From Glutinoglossum americanum (lineage: Eukaryota; Ascomycota; Geoglossomycetes; Geoglossales; Geoglossaceae): a stretch of 64,000 bases of DNA. The notes beneath the pieces were generated by a model. That model searched no databases and was not told where the DNA came from. It worked only from the letters and a program-made list of their open reading frames with translations. Of this stretch, positions 43,987-57,357 are shown piece after piece. Each line of letters opens with the position of its first letter. The first letter of the stretch is position 1. The stretch lies in assembly GCA_020080175.1 (NCBI GenBank), contig JAGHQL010000116.1, positions 21,145 through 85,144 on the forward strand, written 5' to 3'. The position numbers and the translations under genes were made by a program.

Positions 43987-46900
43987 ATGGTTGGATTAAC
44001 GTCCGCAGCGGGCCTGGTGGGTTTTTTGTCAGAGCCGGACCCAGAGCTCAGGGTGTTCGCACTGAGGAAGCTTGATGAAGAGATCGATCTATTATGGGCT
44101 GAGGTCGCGGACTCTGTGGGCACGATGTAAGCACAGATTCTGATGGTCTTTTAATTTTGATTGATAGCCTTCAAACCTCCATGCTGGATGTCTCCGGCCT
44201 TTAGATAACACCCCTCCAAACCTTCATTTACTAGCATCGATGCTAATGAGCGTTATGCCTCATAGTGAAGCACTCTACGAGGATGACTCCTTTCCAGAGC
44301 GAGAACTTGCTGCTTTACTTACGGCGAAGGTTTATTACCACCTTGGAGAATATAACGAGAGCATGATTTTTGCTCTCGGAGCAGGGAAGCTTTTCGATTT
44401 AGATAATAAGGGCGAGTTCGAGGAAACCATAATCTGTAGGTCTTGCCTGAGATGCTAGATTGCGGATGCGGGGGACACACCCGGTTCGTCCAGATTCTTT
44501 TTAACTCTAGTCGCTAACATCGATCAACCTCAGCGAAATGCGTCGATACATATATCGCGCTTACGGCTCCCGCAACTCTCGTGAACACGGCAAACCAGAC
44601 TGCCCCCCAATTAATCACTTCATTTCCTTCTGGCGGCGGTAACGCTTCGGCTGGACTTACATCGCCTATGACACCATTTTCGCAGTCCACACTACCTTCA
44701 AAGTCTCTCCTATCGCGGGCAGAGCCATCCGCATTCGATCCTTCACTCCCGGGCGGGGGAAATGCCGTTGTTGGATCGCACCCAGCACCTTTAATTTTGC
44801 ACAGAGATATTCGAGAGAATTTACACGCGGTCGTCGAGCAGCTCTTTGAGCGATGTTTCCGGGAAGGCCGATACAGACAGGTAGTCGGTATCGCGATCGA
44901 AGCAAAAAATTTAGACGTTCTCAAACGGGTAATTCTAAGGGCGAGTGAGGATGAGAAGAGAGAGGGCAAGAAAAAACAGGTTGAAGGCCCTGGTAAGGGA
45001 GAGGAGCTCATGGAGTATGTTCTGGATATCTGCATGGGCGTAGTACAGGAGAGAGGCTTGAGAAATCAGGTAATTCAGATGCTAGATCCTCTAACGTACG
45101 GCTAGGAGATATGTCCTATTGGTTCTAACGAGATATGCTTTCAGATCCTAAAGCTTATTCTTGACCTCCTCAATGACATATCCACACCGGACTATTTTGC
45201 TATTGCGAAATGTGTTGTATATCTCAACCAGCACTCGATGGCTTCGGATATTCTCCATCAACTTGTCCAAAAAGGAGACGTGAAATCTCTAGCGGTCGCC
45301 TATCAGATTGCCTTCGATCTTTATGACAATGGGACACAAGAATTTCTTGCAAAAATCCAGGAGAACCTCCCCGTTGCGGCTGATGAGGAATCGACCAAGT
45401 TGGGTGATGACGGGGAAGAACCTTCCAGGGAAACAGATCGGCTAATCTCGGACACTTCAGTAGGGTCCAGCGTTAGACAAGAGCTTATACCGGAGGATCA
45501 AAAGAAGGCATATGGTTCAATACGCTCGATACTACAGGGAACAAAGAGCATAGATCTGAACTTGGAGTTTTTGTTTAGGAATAATCATACGGACATGAAC
45601 ATTCTAACAAAAGTAAAGGATTGCCTCGAAGCCAGGAATTCGATCTTTCACACCGCAGTCACTTTTTCTAATGCTCTGATGAATGCTGGAACAACAAACG
45701 ACGGATTCTTTAGGCATAACCTCGAGTGGCTCGGGAAGGCTGTCAACTGGTCAAAGTTCACCGCGACTGCTGCACTCGGAGTAATTCACAAGGGAAACCT
45801 TAGTCAGGGCATGAAGCTCTTGTACCCGTATCTTCCCCGTGACACCGTCTCACCAGGATCTGTGTTCAGTCAGGGTGGCTCTCTCTATGCTCTAGGACTT
45901 ATCTATGCAAATCACGGAACCAATGTCCTAGATTATCTCAGGGATCAATTTAAGAGTGCTACAGAGGAAGTCATTCAGCACGGTGGCGCGCTCGGTCTCG
46001 GGGTCGCAGGCATGGCTACCGGCTCCGAAGACATCTATGATGACCTCAAAAGTGTTCTTTATACAGACTCCGCGCTCAATGGTGAAGCGGTTGGCCTGGC
46101 CATGGGTCTTGTGATGTTAGGAAGCGGGAACATCAAAGCCCTCGAAGACATGATTCAGTACGCACATGATACACAGCACGAGAAGATTGTTCGTGGCCTA
46201 GCACTAGGAATGGCCCTTATCATGTACGGACGGCAGGAAGCGGCGGACGAGCTTATCAACGGCCTGCTAGATGACCCTGACCCAACTCTGAGATATGGTG
46301 GCATTATGACTATTGCGATGGCATATTGCGGTACTGGAAGTAATAAGGCCGTAAGGAAGCTGCTACATGTCGCTGTTAGCGATGTCAGTGACGACGTGAG
46401 GAGGGTTGCTGTCATGAGTCTAGGCTTTATTCTGTTCAGAAAACCGAGCAGCGTCCCCAGAATGGTTGAGCTACTCTCCGAATCCTACAATCCTCATGTG
46501 CGGTACGGAGCAGCATTGGCTCTTGGCATTTCATGCGCAGGTACAGGCCTTGATGAAGCCATCGACCTTTTAGAGCCGATGATCAAAGATCCAACCGACT
46601 TTGTTAGGCAGGGCGCTTTAATCTCGTTAGCCATGATAATGGTGCAGCAGAACGAACCCATGAATCCGAAGGTCGGCATCATTCGGAAGACGTTCCAGCG
46701 CATCATCAGTGACAAACATGAGGATGCAATGGCGAAATTCGGTTGTGCACTCGCGCTCGGGATCATCGATGCTGGAGGCCGTAATTGTACCATTGGCTTA
46801 CAAACGCAGACTGGAAATTTGAATATGGCTGGCATCGTTGGGATGGCTGTCTTCACTCAGTATTGGTATTGGTTCCCTCTTACGCACTTCTTATCGCTAA

Positions 46901-47790
46901 GCTTTACGCCGACCGCGGTCATTGGCCTGGACCACGAGCTCGAGATACCGAGCTTTAAATTCTACAGTGCCACACGCCCAAGTCTTTTCGACTATCCACC
47001 TGAACAGGAGACCAAAACAGACGAAGCCCCTGAAAAGGTCGCGACGGCCGTTCTTTCTACAACTGCTCAAGCAAAGCGGAGGGCACAAAAGAAAGAGAGG
47101 GCGCAAAAGCATGACAGCATGGACATTGAACCGACTTCAGCCACGCCAAGAACGGCCGATCCGAGAGCCGACGATAAAGACAAGATGGATATTGACGATG
47201 AGGGTTCGAAAGTCAAGAGTGAGAAAACCGAAGGCGAGAAGAGCGAGGAGAAAGAAGGGGAAAAGGAAGTGACACCATCGACAGATGGGGCAAAGAAGAA
47301 GAATGGTAAGGATGTGGAAAAGGAGAAAGTTGGATATTGGATCGAAAATATGTCGAGAGTGTTGCCAGCACAATTGAAGTTCATCAGCTTCCCTGCTGAT
47401 GGAAGATATGAGCCCATCAAGAAGGTTAGCCACAGACCCGGCTATTTTACCCCCTTTTGAGGCGGACAGTTCACTAATAATTTACTCTGGAAATAGCCGA
47501 CTGGCGGCGTAGTCCTCCTCACCGATACCAAACCATCTGACCCAAAGACCTTGCTCGAGCTCAAGTCTAGGAAGGTGTCTAGTACGACGACAGATTCGGA
47601 AGGCATAACCAAAACGCGCCAAACAGAGCAGGAGAGATCTCGAAGAGATGGCACTACTGCTGGGACAGGAGGTGCAGAGGCTGCAGTTGGCGTACTAACG
47701 GCGATGGATGAAGATGATGAGGGTGGAGAGGAAGCGGAGGTGCCAAGGGAGTTTCACTATGAGACGGACGGGGATGCATTTGAGGAGTAA
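43987..47790 (+). CDS. rpn2: 26S proteasome regulatory subunit Rpn2 (PSMD1)
   Basis: Largest base subunit of the 19S regulatory particle, scaffold for Rpn13 and ubiquitin receptors; 1139 residues. Exons 43987-44126, 44266-44435, 44534-45069, 45145-47424, 47497-47790. The N-terminus reads TSAAGLVGFLSEPDPELRVF; the first intron joins DSVGT to IEALYEDDSFPERELAALL. Middle part: VVYLNQHSMASDILHQLVQKGD. The PC-repeat toroid fills roughly residues 430-790, with GALALGLVGMA-like units (GALGLGVAGMATGSEDIYD, GLALGMALIMYGRQEAADEL, RYGAALALGISCAGTGL). After it are KFGCALALGIIDAGGRN and GMAVFTQYWYWFPLTHFLSL. A charged Lys/Glu region precedes LPAQLKFISFPADGRYEPIK, then exon 5 ends with an acidic stretch and FHYETDGDAFEE. 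Confidence 0.96.
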
Positions 47791-48847
47791 TGGATTCCAC
47801 CGAAAGTGTTTTGCTGTACGATATGATAGGGCACTTTGTTTTCAAATCTTCACCTTTCTACGATAGCATGCTCGACTAGTGACAGCGAGCACCACCGCCA
47901 GCTAAACTTATCATAGCCAGTTGTACATTACCTCAACCTACTACTTGAATTACTATCCTTTTTCGTTTTAGGAAAGCTCTGTACAATACTGTGTTATTTG
48001 AAATATACGAGTCACTGGTGTTGTCAAGGAGGCAGCTGAAAGGTCAGTTACTCGGCAGCCAAAGGAGCTCGAATTGGAAAGAACAAGAATAGGGTGCCCG
48101 TTCGCAATACCCGCCAAATGTGGCAGGAGATCCGAAAAAATAACAAAAACGGGATCAGGGACATGTCTCCCTAGATCGTCAAATTATAGCTATATAGGGC
48201 CCTCCTGAGCGCATAGAGATATACCAAATAATAGCATGTAGATCGGTTATGGCAGCCCAAAGTTGAACCCGACAGAACCATAGCCTCCACCCAAAAGGGG
48301 TTTTGAAAATCTTCTAAATAGGGACACATGTATGTATATATAAAGGGTGACTTACTTAAATGGCGCAATCCTTGGGGTTGTTTGCTCGCGTAGTGTAGAT
48401 GTACCGGGGTACGGCCGAGGGTGTTTTTCTACCAACTTTTTACGCTTATTCAAAATACTATTGCCTCTTCAATCCGCAGGCTCTTAGCCCGAGAGGATGT
48501 TCATGCATCATAGTCGGCCATGCAGGATGCCTGGCTTATGCGCGCGAGAAGGAACAAGGGACCCTAGATTGTCTTTTGCTACTGTGTACAGAATAGCCAC
48601 AGCGGATCACTGCAGAACGGGCGGGCGTTGTGCTATTTGTAGATCTAAAAATGTGCCATACGAATAAATCTCCCATAACCAAAACCAAAACCAAAATGTA
48701 AATGTATATGCTCATACTGAAAACCCCAATTCCGTATATCCATCAACCCGCTGCCCAAGTAAATAATAACGATGCCCAAGAACACTACAATGGAGGTATT
48801 CCTGTTATTTTCTCCCAAGACCCCGCTGAGAGATAGTGCCATATAGA
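47791..48847. other. Convergent intergenic region
   Basis: Between rpn2 and the broken membrane-protein gene. No coding signal; AT-rich 3' flanks. Confidence 0.4.
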
Positions 48848-50938
48848 TTATGAAGGCAAATGATGAGGTGACGAGAATGAACTAGGTGTTTCTAAGAAGT
48901 GGGTCGAGGTATGGGTCGAAGTTGGTTGGGGGTGCAGGGTGGGTGTGGTCGTTGGGTACGGGTTGACCACTTGAGGTGCTAGTATGGTCGGGTGATGGGC
49001 AAGGAGTGTAGGATCCGGGGGTGGGGCTGGTGGGTGTGTAGTCGTGGGCTCCGAGCCGCCTACTCCGGAGGGTGATGTAGTCGGCCGACGGGTAGGAGGC
49101 GGGGGGTTCGTGGGTGTGCAGTTGTGGGTTCTAAGCCGCCAATTTGAGAAGGGGGCGGAGGATTCGTAGGTGAGGTTAGTGAGTGCGCGGTTGTGGACTC
49201 TAAGCTGCCCGCCTGAGGTATTGATGTGGCCAGGCGATGACTGGGGGGCGGGGGGCTCATAGGTAGGTTTGGTGGGTGTGCGGTCGCGGATCCTGAGCTT
49301 ATCCACTTCAGCGGTTGGTGCGGCTGGAGGATGGGAAGGAGGCGAGGAGTTTGTGGGTGGGATCGTTGGGTGTGCGGTTGCGACGTCTTCGCGGTCCACT
49401 TTGCGCGTCGGCAGAGTCCGGCGGCGCCGTCGTTGCGCAATGAGGTGCTCCAACTGTATTGGTTGACCTGGTGCCTTAACAACAACTCCTCTCGTAAATC
49501 CGGGTATTTCATCTGTCTGAGTATCGGAAGGGGCATCAGATGGTGGTATGATTACCTGGGGCAGACTATGGCCTTGGCAGGAGGTTCTTAGATCCCCTGG
49601 GGCCGACCATCGACGCATGTCCAGGCTAGTTTCTACCCGCCTTTCTAACTGTGGTAGCCGAGAAGCAGATGGGAGAGCAGGAGGGTGACTGTCATTGCCA
49701 TCTCGAGCTTCTGGCGCACACAGTCTAGTTAGTACCGTAACCACATATGCTTTGGCTTTCGTGGGTGACATACAATGATATGCCTCTATCGCCGCGAGTA
49801 CTGGAAGCCCTATCAACGGCAGCTGCACGAGTTGGCCAAATCCTATCTCGCCCTCATTCCCATCTATTCCCTGAGCTGGTGTCCATTCCCACCGACTAAG
49901 ATATACTTGAGTAACGCCCCATGCATTGCCAAATGTTAGCCAAGAGGAGTTGCCACAAGCAAGACAACCGGAACTGGTGGTAAACAAATAAAAGCAGATA
50001 TCTCCGACACCTCAACCTTATGACTGAATAACGTTGCAACTTTTCGGCTAGACCTTCATCAGGGTCCACATATTTCTGCCCAAGCCTCTTCCAGACTTCT
50101 CTGCACACCCGGTTAAACATTGTGAGGTTCGGGTCCGATGAATACAGCCACCAACCTATTGCCGTATGAGAGTAGAAGGAAAACCAGAATTGCCAAACTG
50201 CCTATAGCCTCATAAAAGCCACCTCCATAGAAGAGAGTATGTATAGAGAATTCATTGGATCGGCCGAGCAGAGTCCACATTGAACGATGAGGAGTCTATC
50301 GGGAACTCCGCAGTAAACAGCATACCAAGCATAGTGAGCATCCCAGCAACTCTATACGTTCGAATGACATGATTGCGGACAAAATAATCTCGTAAAACCG
50401 CAAGCGTTGATGGATGGGTAGTAGGTGAGAACCATGCAAGGGACATTACGATGCCAAAATGATACACGGACGTTGAACATAGCTTCATAAGGCCAGCGAT
50501 CAAAATTGCTAAACCAGTGACAAGTTGCTAATCTCTGAGTGCCAGGACAAATCGCTCCAAGGCTTTGATACGGTCTCGTTTCGCATCTTTCGCTTTTGCA
50601 GCAGCACCGTCAAGCTGGGGTTGAGGCTTCCCCAGACATACGAATGCTCTCAGCTCTCCGATAACAGAGTGATCAAAATCGCCGAGAGTGGCATCAGGAA
50701 TCGAGCCAGAGAGGTATCCGGCTCCATATGTTAAAACGGCGGTTGCGGGAAAGGCGACGAGTACCTATATAGTACATTTAGCAAAGTACTCTGCGCTATT
50801 TTGCAAGCAAACTTACTCCAACGCCAGCAATATCTGGATCACCCTGTGGCCGGGGAGCGGGCCAGCTACAGTTGAGTGGCTTGTCCGCCGCATGTGATTA
50901 ACGATGTTACCCACGCCGAGCGAAGTCGGATTGTTCAT
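48848..50938 (-). pseudogene. Fungal multi-pass membrane protein gene, apparently broken
   Basis: A conserved-looking fungal integral membrane protein of unknown function can be read in pieces: MNNPTSLGVGNIVNHM, then NCSWPAPRPQGDPDIAGVG, an intron (GTAAGT, 50826 to 50767), VLVAFPATAVLTYGAGYLSG, FVLALRD, QLVTGLAILIAG, SVYHFGIVMSLAWFSPTTH, and later WGVTQVYLSR and IGFGQLVQLPLIGLPVLAA. Three defects interrupt it. Near 50885-50893 the frame slips by one base. At 50528-50530 a TAG stands where family members have Gln (D-stop-QLVTG). Near 50008-50018 the frame slips again. An intron of about 77 nt in the middle is plausible. The C-terminal 300 codons are open, Pro/Thr-rich and repetitive. Unrecognised introns or sequence errors are the alternatives. 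Confidence 0.55.
49075..49320 (-). repeat. Imperfect tandem repeats in the Pro/Thr-rich tail
   Basis: Roughly three diverged units on the minus strand, encoding KLRIRDRTPTKPTYEPPAP, QLRVHNRALTNLTYESSAP and RLRTHNCTPTNPPPPTRR. Spacing is variable, as expected for an expanding coding minisatellite. Confidence 0.6.
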
Positions 50939-51856
50939 AGCCTTTAAAACGCCCGTGTACGAGGTTTGTTTCTACTTTTATACGAGAAGACCGGCTGCTG
51001 CGCCACCAAAGCGCTTAGGGGGCAAACTCCAAACTCCAAAGCTCTCCTGAGGTCACTTAGCAACCCATGACCCGAGTTTGGTGGAGAGAACTTGTCTAGA
51101 TTACCCGCTTTTTATGGACACAGTCAGGTATTCTTACTCCCAATAAGGATGATAGGTCTACGAATGCACGGCCCTGAATCTCGATACTCTCTTGAAGGAC
51201 CCTCTAAGGCGGTTGGGCTATTGACTGATGCTGTAGCAAATTTTGCTGCTGCTTGCAGTGGTGTTGCGCATGGATACACATCGTGTAAAAGTTGACTGAC
51301 TTTCCACTGCCAGGGATGGGGGTGGGCGGGTGTCGTAGAGGATTTTGTATGTGTGGACGTATGTATGAGCACGTACATATATTCTCGGTCTTGTTTATGT
51401 AGAAACTAGTTCTGCGAGTAGTAGAGGTGCTTATATTCTCTCGTATATATGTATGAATCCGCGTTGAAATTAAAGCAAAGTTCGGATCCGTCCCTGCGGA
51501 TTAGGAAGAAACCAAGGTCTTGCGCCCTCCCGTCTGTCCTGCATGGAAATCCGAGAGCAATAAACGCCTGCGCCCCCAACCAGTCAAACCATCTGGATGG
51601 ATAGGATATTCTACCCCGCTTCGCCTTTGCGTAAAGAATGAAATGAAAAGATGAAAAAGAGAGGAATATGCAAGAATGTCTGTCTGCTCGCGCGTAGGCA
51701 GACAAGATAATTTCCCTCGTGAAGAAATGGCATCGAGCGACCAGCGCGAAATATTGACAAGAGAAGCGATGAAGAAGATAGCTCTAAATCCGCCGAGAAA
51801 ATCCGCCATTCGTCCAGGGGGTTGAGTGGAAAAAATAGGTAAACGGCCCAGTTACC
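50939..51856. other. Intergenic region downstream of the STE6-like gene
   Basis: Holds the 3' flank of the ABC transporter gene and the region upstream of the broken membrane-protein gene. No supported gene. Confidence 0.4.
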
Positions 51857-54800
51857 CTAAACCCCGCCAACAACCCTCGTAAACTCCCCTCTCGCTGCTA
51901 CCAATTCATCCCACGATCCCTCCTCCACCACAGTCCCAGCCTTCATAACATAGATTCTCTCTGCAACCCTCATCATTACCCTATCGTGCGTAACCACCAC
52001 GACAGTAACCCCCTCCCCAACAACCCTCCTCACCGCTTCCCTTACTATCTCTGCACTATGCGCATCCAGACTGCTGGTCGCCTCATCCAGCACCAATACC
52101 TTCGGTTTTCTCGCGAGCGCCCGTGCGATGGCGATACGCTGGGCTTGCCCCCCCGAGAGGGCAGCACCGTTGTCGCCGAGGGGAGTGTTGTAGGTGTCTG
52201 AAAGGGTGGAAATAAAGTCGTGGATTCCAGCGAGCTTTGCGGCGGAGATGATATCTGAAGCGGTGTAGGTACCTTCCGGGAGGCCGTAGGCGATATTAGC
52301 GAAGACGCTGGCATTAAATAATGTCGGTGTTTGGGCTACAATGGCGATTTGGGAGCGGAGGGTAGGAGTGTGGAGGTGGGTGAAAGGGGTGTTGCTATTG
52401 TCGTCGGTGGTGATGGTGCCAGATGTGGGGTCATAGAGACGTAGGAGGAGAGATGTGAGTGTTGATTTCCCAGAGCCGGAGGCGCCGACAATGGCGGTGC
52501 AAGTGCCTAGTTGGATGGTGAGGTTTAAGTTCCTGAGAACGGGGTAGGGGAGCCGAGATGGGTAGGAGAAGCAGACGTTGCGGAAGGTAAGGGTGCCAGT
52601 TATCGGTGTTCGCTTTTGGCCGTAGCGTTCGTGGGAGTTTAAGGGAAGGTTCGCGAGGCGGAGGAGGCGGACTGCTGAGTCTCTACTACTACTAATTTGG
52701 GGAACTAAAGATATAGGTCAACCTAACGAGAAACAAAGGGGATATGAGAAGAACTTACTAAAACTGATAACTTGATTTGCGTTTGACATGCTGAAGATCA
52801 AGAGAGAAAAACCCATCAGGATATCGCCGACATCGAATTCCCCACTAGCAGCCAGGAGAGCTCCATAGTAGAAGATAAGCGCTGAGAGTGTTAGGTGATA
52901 TGACTCACGAAAGGGAGGAACTAAAAGAACCCACCTGTGACAAACTGAATCCCCGAGTCCGTCAGACCGAAAAACGCCCCTGAATACGAAGCTCTCTTCA
53001 AGCCGACCTTGAACGCATAGTTAGTAGCCTTCGCATACTTCCCCCGAAAGTACCCCTCCAAAGTCAATGCCCTGACAGTCCGAATATTCGAGAAGGTCTC
53101 GGCGAATATCGAGCAAGCAGCTTCAGAGGCGTCATTGCTTCTCCTCTCCCAGTTCCCAGAGACAAATTCAAATCCCCTCGTGATTCCGTACATGAACGGA
53201 GCAGCTGTCAAACCGACAATCGTTAACTTCCAGCAGACCGCAACACTCCATATAATCCCAATACTCATCATTGCGGCTGCGACAAAGGCAAAGCCTGCGA
53301 ATCTCCCAATAAGGTTACGCATCTCCTCCGAGTTCCGGTCGAGGCTCTCTGCTAGGAGAGAGAGAGAGTTCTTGTCTTGGTCGAACCACGAGCGCGGCTG
53401 GTCTAGGATGCGTTTCATAGCTTCGATCCGGAGGGCATCGATCCATGCTTGACCACATGCCTCTAAGAGGTAGTGCATGAAGTAGCTGGCAGTAGCATCA
53501 CTGATAGCAATAGCCAAAACAGCCAGGGACCATTTCATCGCCTCCTTTGATCTACCAGTCTCTAGGTAGAAGGTTGATAGTAATTTTGCAAAGCAAAACC
53601 CGAATATTGGTGTCGCAGATGCGTGAGCCAGTGCTGAAAAGAAACCCAGGATGAGTGTAATACGCATTCTCCAGTTCAGGGCGGGCCAGAGTGTCGCAAA
53701 TATCTTTTTAAGAGGAACGAGGGGCTTATTACTAGTAGTGCTGCCCCGAGTAAACACCCGTTTTTCCTTCCAGCTAGTGACCCCTGATGAAGCTATGCTG
53801 CTGGGTGTGCTGGGCATAGAACCCGCTCTGGATATGGCACTCGAAGGTCTCCTACGTTCAGGTTTCTCGAGGCCACTGCAGTTGGCCGCTGTAGCTCGTC
53901 CAGTTAATTCAATTGATTCCATTCCGCGGGGAGGGTCGAGAGGCATAACCGGTGGTTGTAACGGGAGTTGCGAAAATTCTTTAGCCCCTTGAAAACTGAC
54001 GGTAGGGCTAACGAACACACTTGGAATATGTTGAGAGCTATTCGAATATCGGGTGTCCAGAGAATCTTGCGACATTTCGAATTTCCTTAGGTAGGGGAAA
54101 CCTAAATCGGCGGAATAACTTCGCTGGACAGTCCGCGAGAATCTGTGATCTTTTTGGCTCGAATTTTGGCCAAGATCCATTGGGTCAGCTCCCGCTTTGA
54201 CAAACGAACAGAACAGACCGCCAGGGTCGCCTTCGAGAGCTTTTCTATATCCTTCTTGGACGACCTTACCCTCATCCAGTACATACAGAAAGTCGCCGTC
54301 GAGGACCTGCGAAACATCATGAGTGATGACGATGGTAGTCTTTCCACACCGCCACTCTCGAATGGCATCCATTACCAGGGATCGGCTGATCTGATCCAAA
54401 GCACTTGTGCTTTCGTCAAGGATAAGGATAGGAGTATCACGCAATCTGGCTCGAGCAATGGCAATCCGCTGTCTCTGTCCGCCACTCATTGCACTGCCGC
54501 CGCTTCCGACGAGAGTATCCACCCCATTGGGCATATCGCTTATCGTTTCTTGGAGCAGAGCAAATTGGGATGCCATCTTCACATCTCCCATGGTGATGTT
54601 CTCATGGTCTCTGCGGCCTAAAGCGATATTCCGGAAGATGGTCTCGTTGAAAAGGACACTCTGCTGTTGGACGAGGGTAATAACATTACGTACCCAGCTG
54701 AGGTCCAGGGTTTGGATTGGATAATCATCAATGAAGACACCACCCGAGTTAGGTTCATAGTATCGCAGCAGGAGATTCCCTAGAGTACTCTTGCCAGATC

Positions 54801-56222
54801 CGCTTCGGCCTATCACGAATGTTGTCTCTCCCGCAGGGAAAAAGAAGCTTGCGTGATCCAGTGCCCACTGGTTAGGACGAGTGGGGTAAGCAAACGAAAC
54901 CTAGGCAACATTAGAGTGACATCGGAGGAAGGCAGAAAACAAGGCGCCCCTACGTTTCTAACATCAACGTCACCAACACAGGTTTTCGGAACCTGGCATC
55001 CACGCATGTCTGTAACCTTTCTTCCACGTTCCATCTTGAACATGACCGCCTTGAGTGCCGCACCAGCAGCCTTTCCCTTCTCTATTACGATCATATGCGG
55101 TAAGATTTGCTCGAATGATTGTGTAGCGGTCATACAGGACCAGAAAGTAGTCATAATCTGTCCAGCAGTTATGCCCCCCGGTCCAAGTAGAGTACTGCCA
55201 TACCAAAAGCCTTGAACGAACATGGAAAGCGTGACTAAGGTGACGAGACTTATTTGTAAGGCGTTCGAACGAGCCTGAATGAGATAGTATTTAGCTGCTT
55301 CGCTGATCGCCGAGGAAAAAAGCCAGATTTCGAACTGCTGTCCGTTAAATGCCTTGACTGTTTCAATTGAAGAAACTGCTCCATTTACGGTTCTTGAAGC
55401 TTCAGCTAGGTTTTCCTTCTGACTATCGATGCTAGGTTGCATCTTGGAGGATACGAAAGCGAGAAGGACCGCCGTAAAGGGTACAGCCACAAGGATCACT
55501 AGTGTGAGACTCCACGAGAAGTAGAAGGCTACACTAAGGGCCACCAGAGCAGATGTCATGCACTGTATCACGAAGCCAAATGGTTGGGAGGTTGCAGATT
55601 GCAGTTCTCGAATTTGTCTACATTTTTTGGTGTTAGTCTACGGTCCACTAATAGGAGCCGTTTAGGCAGCTTACGTTTGACAACGGGGGATTAAAGCCCC
55701 AACCCCATCCTTTCTTTTGTCGTACCACTCTATGTCCCTATTCAAGAGGCCTTCAAATAGTTTGTCTCTAATCGTCTTCGCCTGAAGCTCTCCGAAGACC
55801 AGCCAGAGTAGGTAGAAGCTGCCGTTCAGCAGCCAACTCACAGAACCTAACCCAGCAAGTCCAAGACAACCAGTGGTGACGCTCGAGATGAGCTCATGTC
55901 TGTTCAGCTGATTTGCCCCGAACCTGGTGAAATCGTCGAAGATTCTGCCGAGGAGAATCGCGAGGACTGGTGTGACGACTCCTGATAAAATCGAGAGAGC
56001 TGCCGCGAGGAAGAGAGCAACATGATGTCGCTTCGTAGTAAAGTTAAAAAGCGAGCGCCACCCAACACGTCCCTCATGCTTATGCTCACCACCTCCGAGC
56101 ATCCTCTGCTCCTCCTCCTCAATCTCCTTCATTTTGGCAACCGGCTTCTTCGCCGGCCTTCTCCAGTAGTCGATTCTCTCGCCAGAGTTCTCGATATTCT
56201 CTGCTAGTTTTGTCATTCTCAT
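51857..56222 (-). CDS. Ste6-type full ABC transporter (probable a-factor pheromone exporter)
   Basis: Plasma-membrane ABC-B transporter of 1382 residues in the TMD-NBD-TMD-NBD order. Exons 56222-55675, 55617-54954, 54900-52935, 52881-52759, 52704-51857. TMD1 includes HHVALFLAAALSILSGVVTP and LIPRCQTQIRELQSATSQPFG. NBD1 has Walker A VIGRSGSGKST, signature AMSGGQRQRIAIARA and Walker B ILILDESTSALDQ. A Ser-rich linker follows. TMD2 reads MRITLILGFFSALAHASATP to IQFVTALIFYYGALLAASG. NBD2 has Walker A IVGASGSGKST, signature ALSGGQAQRIAIARA and Walker B VLVLDEATSSLD. The QTQIRELQ block and short cytoplasmic N-terminus point to the Ste6 branch, which exports the farnesylated mating pheromone. Substrate is inferred; no CaaX pheromone ORF was seen nearby. 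Confidence 0.88.
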
Positions 56223-57357
56223 AGTCGCACAACCTTGTCAACAAAAAGGCTAGAGTAGAATCCGTGGAAAGTAATGAGAGGAAAAGAAGGTAAGTGGACA
56301 AGAGACACATCTTGAAAACTTAGACTAACAGATAGAACTAGGGCTATAATATGAAGGTGCGGTTTTATCAATATAGGGTTGTGGGGTAAAATGATAGGCG
56401 ACTAAGATAAGGGTATGGTTCCTTAGTATTGTTGTTGGAGAACAATCGACGAACAAATATGGTTAAAGCTGACATCCCAACAAACAATTAACCCACCCGA
56501 AGATAAACAATGAAATTTAACATCGGGTTTTTAAAGGTATGTTGGATTCACCAGTCGGAAACGTCTATGAATACAGAATGACGTCAAGGCCGAGTTGACT
56601 AAAAAGAAAAGGAGGGGAAAAAAAAGCTGCGTGAGAATTTATCTTACCAGCGTCCGATCTGTCGTGGCTCTAGCATCCGGCCGCAAAGTAGCATCTGACG
56701 AGAGTAAAAAAAAAAAAGAGTAAATAGATAGTGGCTAAACTTCGGGCGTCCGGAGGGAAAGAGAAGCAACGGTGCCAGCCCAAGACTTCGAGTGCCAATT
56801 GTCAAATCCGAGCTTAGTGGTCAGTGTAGATATGCCAGTTGAGTCGTTGAAGTGGTCTATCCAGGGTCTCAAACGGGTGTCGGCTTTTAGTTGTGTGGAA
56901 CTGAATGGTAAGCGTTGAAGGTCTTTTTTTTCTTCCCGCAGTTGGGCAAAAGTCTAATGAGGTAGAGGAATTGGCGGTCCAAGCAGCAACTAGGTGGCTG
57001 TATTGAGTAAAGGAATACTGATGGTATCAGGTAGGTGCGCGAAAATGTGATCGTAAGGTAGTAGAGCAAGTAAGCATCAGATGAGACCACGCAACAACCG
57101 TATGACTAGCGGACTAACGGAGTCAAGAGAGCATGCTAGGGTCAGTTGGCTAATATTGTCTTGGTGGATAACAGCATAATAGTCCTAAAAGTTAGCAGTC
57201 TTACGGTTTGCGCAGTTCCAGTGGTGGTAGTAGGGAATGAGATATGGTTCAGAAAACTCTCATTAAGATGACAGCAGATGCCATATTTCGTTTCGCCTAT
57301 AGCGCCGCAGTTCAAGCTATCCTACAAAGCCTTCATAGCGATTGGCAGGCCATTGGT
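56223..57357. other. Intergenic region upstream of the STE6-like gene
   Basis: Likely promoter of the ABC transporter gene (right end of that gene) and 3' flank of the PBDC1 homologue. A poly-A run lies near 56706-56717. No coding signal. Confidence 0.4.

Noticed and set aside
50484-50540. Reading GATTAG at 50528 as a splice acceptor instead of a stop
   Set aside because: The needed intron would be about 44 nt, lack a branch site and remove the conserved FVLALRD block; a mutated Gln codon is simpler.
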